Shown piece after piece: positions 60,661-64,000 of a stretch of DNA of 64,000 nt (positions are counted from its first letter, which is position 1; each line of letters begins with the position of its first letter). The position numbers and the translations under genes were made by a program. The stretch is from Struthio camelus (lineage: Eukaryota; Chordata; Aves; Struthioniformes; Struthionidae). Below the pieces are notes generated by a model, which made no database searches, was not told where the DNA came from, and was given only the letters and a program-made list of their open reading frames with translations. The stretch spans positions 68,333,645-68,397,644 of the forward strand of contig NC_090981.1 in assembly GCF_040807025.1 (NCBI RefSeq), written 5' to 3'.

Positions 60661-61585
60661 GATATTTTTGAATGCTTTCATCTGACAAGCACATGGTTAT
60701 TTTAGGGTGCGCTTACGTCAGCGACGTCCCTTTTCTATAAAGAAAAGAGTGCAAATGCTGTTTTTGTGTCAGTTCCCGCTGTCTAAGCGCAAGTGGCGGC
60801 ATCGTAACCGGAATCCAGCTGCTCCATCCCTTGACGTTTTGCTTGCGCTTAAAATTATCTTTGAAGTCTTCCCCTCACCCCGCACGCGTGTGCTTTTAGG
60901 GGAAGAAATATACAGTGCAGGAGGGTGGGCCCGGTCTAGCGGATCCTGGGGGCAATTCATCCGGAAAGCGAGAGCCAAGCAGGCCAGTTCCTTGGCCATA
61001 GACAGGGAGCAAGAGCAAGCGCAGTTCCTGGTCCCGGTGGGAAGGAAACTTTGCTCAGCCTCTGAGCCAAAGTCTGATTTATTGCATTTATTCAGCAGTG
61101 TTCAACGCAAGACACAGGAACAGGCTCGGGGGAAGGCTGGTGCCCAGCCCTGGGAACGGCTGCAGCGGGTCCCTCGTGCTTTTTATCCCTCCTGCTGCCC
61201 GATGCATCCTGGAGCAGATGTGCAAAGCAGCAAATGCGTGAACCTGGAGCAGAAGCGAGATTTTTTTTTTTTTCCCTCCTGCTCCTCTCATGCAGTGTTT
61301 AAAATCCTTCCAGCAGCCATGCGCAGCGGCGTCCGGCACGTCTTCACAATGGAAGGAAGTACACGGGGCTAGAGAGGAGGGTGCTTCACTCCTCTCTCGC
61401 CTCTGCAAAACACGTATCACTGAGCCGCGGGGAACAAGAAATCAGCAGAGACGCTTGCTGTACCGACGCGGTAGTGAAACGGGTCCCTTGAGACACCTCC
61501 GAAAACCGTATTTCTTTGGGAGTGAGGGGAATAGGAGGCAGGAGCTGCTGAGCTGCTGGTACCTGGCTGTTGGCAGGCTGACCTG
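60661..61585. other. Intergenic region
   Basis: Mixed composition with a T run near 61261. An open frame of 221 codons on the plus strand (from 60707) shows no domain and is not supported by codon pattern or context. Confidence 0.45.
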
Positions 61586-61857
61586 GAGCGATCCCAAACC
61601 AGAGTGGTCCCAAACTGGAGTGGTCCCAACCTGGGGCAATCCTGACCGGGAGTGATCCCAGCCTGGAGCAATACTGACCCAGAGCGATCCCAACCCAGAA
61701 TGATCCCAAACCAGAGTGGTCCAAACCAGGAGCAATCCCGATCCAGAGTGGTCCCCACCTGGAGCGATCCCGATCCAGAGTGATCCCAAACCGGAGTGGT
61801 CCTGATCCAGAGCGATCCCCACCTGGAGCCATCTCGACCCGGAGCGATCCCGACTCA
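61586..61857 (+). repeat. 16-bp minisatellite, 17 units in exact register
   Basis: Seventeen consecutive 16-base units, each beginning GAG/GAA/GGG and having the form GAGCGATCCCAAACCA or GAGTGGTCCCAACCTG, span exactly 272 bases with no length change between units. Sub-unit variants (GCGATCC, GTGGTCC, GCAATCC) alternate irregularly. Because 16 is not a multiple of three, all three frames read through it as a 16-residue periodic peptide, which explains long minus-strand frames here. Confidence 0.95.
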
Positions 61858-62160
61858 AAGCCTCCCCGCTGCCGAAATCGGATCCGTCGTGCCATGGTGG
61901 TAGACGACGGCACATAAAAGCCGGCAGAGACGGAGCAGAAGTCGCAGAGCGAGAAGCGAGCGGGTGCAGAAATCCCCTGGCAGCCGCCGGGCCCGGCGCG
62001 CGAACGCGCTGCCAAAAGCTAAAGCATACCTAAGGCTGGCGGGAGGCACGTCCTGCTCCTCCCGGCTCCGTTTTATAAGCCCGGCCACCATCAGCTGTGC
62101 GCTTCTGCCCTTCAGCGTGCCGAGGGCAAGCAGGACGCCGGGAACGACCGTCTGGAGACG
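61858..62160. promoter_or_regulatory. CpG-dense block next to the 16-bp minisatellite
   Basis: High CpG text with TATA-like stretches on the plus strand (CACATAAAAGCC, about 61911) and on the minus strand (complement of TTTTATAAGCC, about 62071). It looks promoter-like, but no transcript can be defined. Confidence 0.35.
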
Positions 62161-64000
62161 TCAGTAACCGTGCAGGAATTAGGAAATGGTAGGCTCAAGA
62201 CCTTAGAAAACAGGGCAATGCTGCATGCACTGGCTTTAATATTTTATACAGTAAGAATAAATTATTGCTTAGAAGTTGGAAAACGGCACAAGGCTGAAGG
62301 AGAATTAAACTTGAGTTACATCTCTGGTAAGTGGATTTATTTTGCTTCATAGCATTATGTTTGGATGTTATTTGGTTTATTAATTTGGATTCATATGAAG
62401 TTTCTTATCTGAGAAAGATAAGCAGGGAAACGTTATATTAAAATTGATTCAGTGATTTATGATGTTCAACCTTTGCTTCCGTTGTGCCGTATAGGAAGTG
62501 GCTTTAAATGCATCTCTCTCCTGTTAAAAATGTTCTGTTTTCATGAAATACGGCGGAGTGAGTGTTTACTTAAACAAGATGCGGAGGGGTTATAGATATC
62601 ACAGGTAGGCTGTGAGAGAGAACGTTTATTGGCCTTCAGGAGCTATGGTGTCTCTGTGCTGATTTTGTGCGTCTCCCAGGGTGACTTATCCCAGCACCCA
62701 GCTACAATCCCACAGCTGTTTCCGAAAAGTCTGTGTTAAGAGACGCGAACTGCTTTATATGCAGACGCGTTTCCCTTTCGAGCCCGCGGAGGCAGTGGGA
62801 AGCCTTTCGGGGGGAGGCGCAGAAACGCCGCTTCATTGACTAAAGCGTGACTTGCCTGAAATCTGCGTGTCTAAGCACGAAGAAAACCCTCGTGCTGCTC
62901 CTGCTCATCCTCAGCGTTCATCCAGGCGTCCTAAACGTGCAAAACTAGCCCGTTTCTTCGTGGTCCAGCAGCGCAAGGACGGGATGGGACAGGATGGGAT
63001 GGGGGGCTCTCCTTGCAACGCCGTGTGATGGTTTATGTGCAGGCATTTTAATTGCTTATCTCAAAGCAAAATTTGTCCTGGATTAGTACTGAAACAGTCA
63101 GTGAAGGGAGCAGGCGAATAAGCGCAGCGGCAGCCCGTGCGGCAGGTGCCCGCCGGGAGCAGCGGTCAGTATTGGGCTGAGACCGGGCGTTTAGATGGGC
63201 AGAGGTGCGGGAGGCACCGAGATGGGCTAGGCTGCACCCAACGGCCGTCACTGCCCTGCGAAGCAGGCTTGATGCTCCGATGAGGGGCACCTGCTGCTGC
63301 AGCTGTTGCCAGCAGCCAGGCGGGGGGGAAATAGCATAGCAGAAAAGGTCCAGGCTCCTTCCTTGGGCTGGTGTGCCCGAGGGAGGCTTTCCTCCCCGTC
63401 CCCGCTTTCCTCCTCCTCTTTCCTTTCCTCCCGCTGCCTCTCCACCCAGCAGAACTAGTTTTTCAGGTTAAAGCCGGCAGAGTTGGTGCTGACAAGCAAA
63501 TAGGACAAACCTGCAGGATTGCTGAGTAACTGCATTAACCTTTTCTTTTAATTTCAGGTCTTTGAGCAGGGGCTGCCGCCGCATGTGACAGCCAGCGCTC
63601 GGGAGGTTTGATAGGGAAATAGGTGCCGAAACACGAAGGAGGAGCAGTAGGGAGCCCGTGCCGGGCTCTGCCTGCCCTCGCCGTGGGTGCACGCGCCGTT
63701 GGCCCGCTGGGGTCTGTGTCTGCTGCCTGCAGCTGGGCGTTTTGTGCGTGTTTGCTGGCAACCAGCACTAGCCAGGCTGGAGCTCTTGATGCCGAACGGC
63801 TCTTGCAGCTCGTGATTTGCAGCCCGGAGGTCCCGTCTCCCAAGAAGCGTCGCTCCACCAAGGCGCAACATTTTTTTAGGAGGCGTCTTCCCTAGTGTCA
63901 GGATGGGCCGTTGCCATCGCTTTAGCAGTCTTGCAGTATCTGCGGAGGGGTTCCTCGGGGTCTCCCTCACTGTCGCGCTTTTCCGCCCCTGCACACGTGC
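62161..64000. other. Intergenic region to the right edge
   Basis: AT-rich to about 62740, then GC- and CpG-richer to the edge, notably 63090-63460 and 63570-64000. No exon recognised; no RAB27B coding sequence seen. Confidence 0.45.

Noticed and set aside
60707-61372. 221-codon plus-strand frame
   Set aside because: Low-complexity mixed text with no domain. It starts and ends without promoter or polyadenylation context.
61386-62015. 209-codon minus-strand frame with periodic Gly/Leu/Trp text
   Set aside because: It is translation of the 16-bp tandem array; the 16-residue peptide period is the arithmetic result of 16-base units in a triplet code.

Overview
This looks like vertebrate nuclear DNA, most probably from a bird. 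Genes are split by GT-AG introns, one promoter is a CpG island, and there are several CR1 LINE fragments, including an undecayed-looking truncated 3' end of the avian type at about 55.8 kb. The gene order STARD6 (minus), LAS2/C18orf54 (plus), then a third plus-strand gene matches the human 18q21 order STARD6, C18orf54, DYNAP. This block is, I believe, Z-linked in chicken, but that is recall and not shown here. Nothing in the window fixes the species.

Left part (1-14.1 kb): the first coding exon of STARD6 lies on the minus strand at 657-746. A CpG island at about 1.1-2.1 kb holds divergent ZNF143-type sites and YY1-type sites and looks like a shared head-to-head promoter. LAS2 then runs rightward in seven coding exons that join in frame to 549 codons and end at 13834.

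Middle (14.1-29.5 kb): after about 6.5 kb of non-coding DNA with an old CR1 copy, a ten-exon gene (nine introns joining in frame; ten coding exons including the short first one) encodes a 460-residue protein. It has a short basic cytoplasmic tail, one membrane segment and two cupin domains, each with the full set of three His and one Glu metal ligands. It resembles oxalate decarboxylase/spherulin-2A type bicupins, which are unusual in vertebrates. Its transmembrane exon closely resembles the membrane segment I recall for mammalian DYNAP, and it sits at the DYNAP position and orientation. I infer that DYNAP may be the cupin-less remnant of this gene. This is the most interesting point in the window.

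Right part (29.5-64 kb): about 34 kb with no exon I can defend. It turns GC- and CpG-richer, with fossil CR1 pieces, homopolymer runs, a 105-bp higher-order minisatellite (52.5-52.8 kb), an exact-register 16-bp minisatellite (17 units, 61586-61857) and several CpG-dense blocks that could be distal promoters or enhancers. In mammals RAB27B would be the next gene to the right, but no RAB27B coding exon was seen.
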